DNA from: Phoronis australis
Lineage: Eukaryota; Phoronida; Phoronidae
Reading direction: 5' to 3'
Assembly: GCA_002633005.1 (NCBI GenBank)
Contig: NMRA01000048.1
Span: 938,416-984,478 of the forward strand
DNA: 46,063 nucleotides
Of the stretch, positions 45,471-46,063 are shown piece after piece (position 1 is the stretch's first letter; the number at the start of each line of letters is the position of its first letter). A model generated the notes under the pieces. That model ran no database searches, was not told where the DNA came from, and worked only from the letters and a program-made list of their open reading frames with translations. Both the position numbers and the translations under genes were made by a program.

Positions 45471-46063
45471 CTGAAATTAAAATGTTATATTAGATAGTAG
45501 TGAATTTGTCAATTGTTTCCCGTGTGATACTTCTCAAAGAGAGAGAGAGGGGAAGGAGGGGACGGAGAGAGAGGGCGGGAGGGAGAGCGTGGGCAGGAGG
45601 GATATCGTGCGTGAGAGGGAGAGGGCAGGCAGGAGGGAGAGGGATCGGAGGGAAGAGCGGACAGAGGTAGAAGGCAGGGAGATGGGGGCAGGGAGAGGGG
45701 GAGGGAGGCCGGGGAGATGGGCACAACTTGCCTTGCTGTTAGTAAAACCAGGAAGAGATAACCAGGAAGGGACAACTGTTTTAGCGCATTTTAACGTATT
45801 TTCAAAGGTGATTTCAAAAGTAAATGTTAAAGTAGTCTGGAATCCAAGCATTGTGTTTGAAAGCTTAACTCTTTAGCTATAAAATGACACCACTTTTGTC
45901 CCCAAAGACTTCATATTAATGGCACTGGGATGCTTTGAACATGACTTGTTTTACCCTTCCAAAAGATGCCTCTTCCCAGGCATGTACTCGGGCACGATCC
46001 TCTTTTTTGAACCAACAGATGTCACTAATATATGCAAATGAGGCTCGCATCGTCTACGTCATA
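45471..46063 (-). other. Intron of the PP1-like gene with purine-rich tract
   Basis: No further phosphatase exon is found up to the window end. A 180-bp tract of GAGA/GGGA on the plus strand (45535-45720) is polypurine/polypyrimidine and leaves many short frames open in both directions with no coding meaning. Confidence 0.6.
45535..45720. repeat. Polypurine (GGGA/GAGA) low-complexity tract
   Basis: Almost only A and G on the plus strand over 180 bases. Such tracts can form triplex DNA; no function can be read here. Confidence 0.9.

Noticed and set aside
45490-45876. Pro/Ser/Leu-rich and Arg/Glu-rich frames
   Set aside because: Products of the polypurine tract on both strands.

Overview
Animal nuclear DNA. 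Genes are split into many short exons with GT-AG introns, the neighbouring genes are unrelated, and introns and gaps carry minisatellites and small DNA transposons. No bacterial operon, plasmid or phage feature is seen. Gene content and intron density suggest an invertebrate bilaterian (a deuterostome such as a lancelet or acorn worm, or a lophotrochozoan); the phylum cannot be fixed from this window alone.

Layout. (1) 1-25.3 kb, + strand: the last 27 recognisable exons, stop codon and 3'UTR of IFT140, an IFT-A subunit of cilia. The 5' part, about 200 codons by comparison with vertebrate IFT140, lies upstream of the window. Its introns hold a 51-bp x ~38 minisatellite, several shorter arrays, a perfect 60-nt hairpin and small inverted-repeat elements. 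One exon is present twice, next to an N. (2) 25.3-29.4 kb: intergenic, with a 63-N gap between poly-G and poly-C, a 761-bp hAT-like element and a 39-bp array. (3) 29.4-34.7 kb, - strand: complete RPL3 (400 codons), including a first coding exon that carries only the ATG behind a 5'TOP-like tract. (4) 35.0-39.7 kb, + strand: complete NDUFB10 (170 codons, 4 exons), head to head with RPL3 across about 310 bp; its first intron is a small cluster of transposons. (5) 39.7-46.1 kb, - strand: the last two coding exons of a PP1-type Ser/Thr phosphatase catalytic subunit that continues beyond the window, followed by about 3 kb holding four minisatellites; its last intron contains one further array and a long foldback repeat.

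The genes have unrelated jobs (ciliary transport, translation, respiratory complex I, phosphatase signalling). What links them is position. From memory, human 16p13.3 has RPL3L and NDUFB10 head to head with IFT140 a few hundred kb away, so this looks like an ancient linkage. I found no clear new enzyme system. The items most worth checking are the motif array in the IFT140 intron that resembles ZNF143/Staf sites, the triplicated splice donor of RPL3, the duplicated IFT140 exon, the conserved RPL3-NDUFB10 pair and the divergent PP1 tail.
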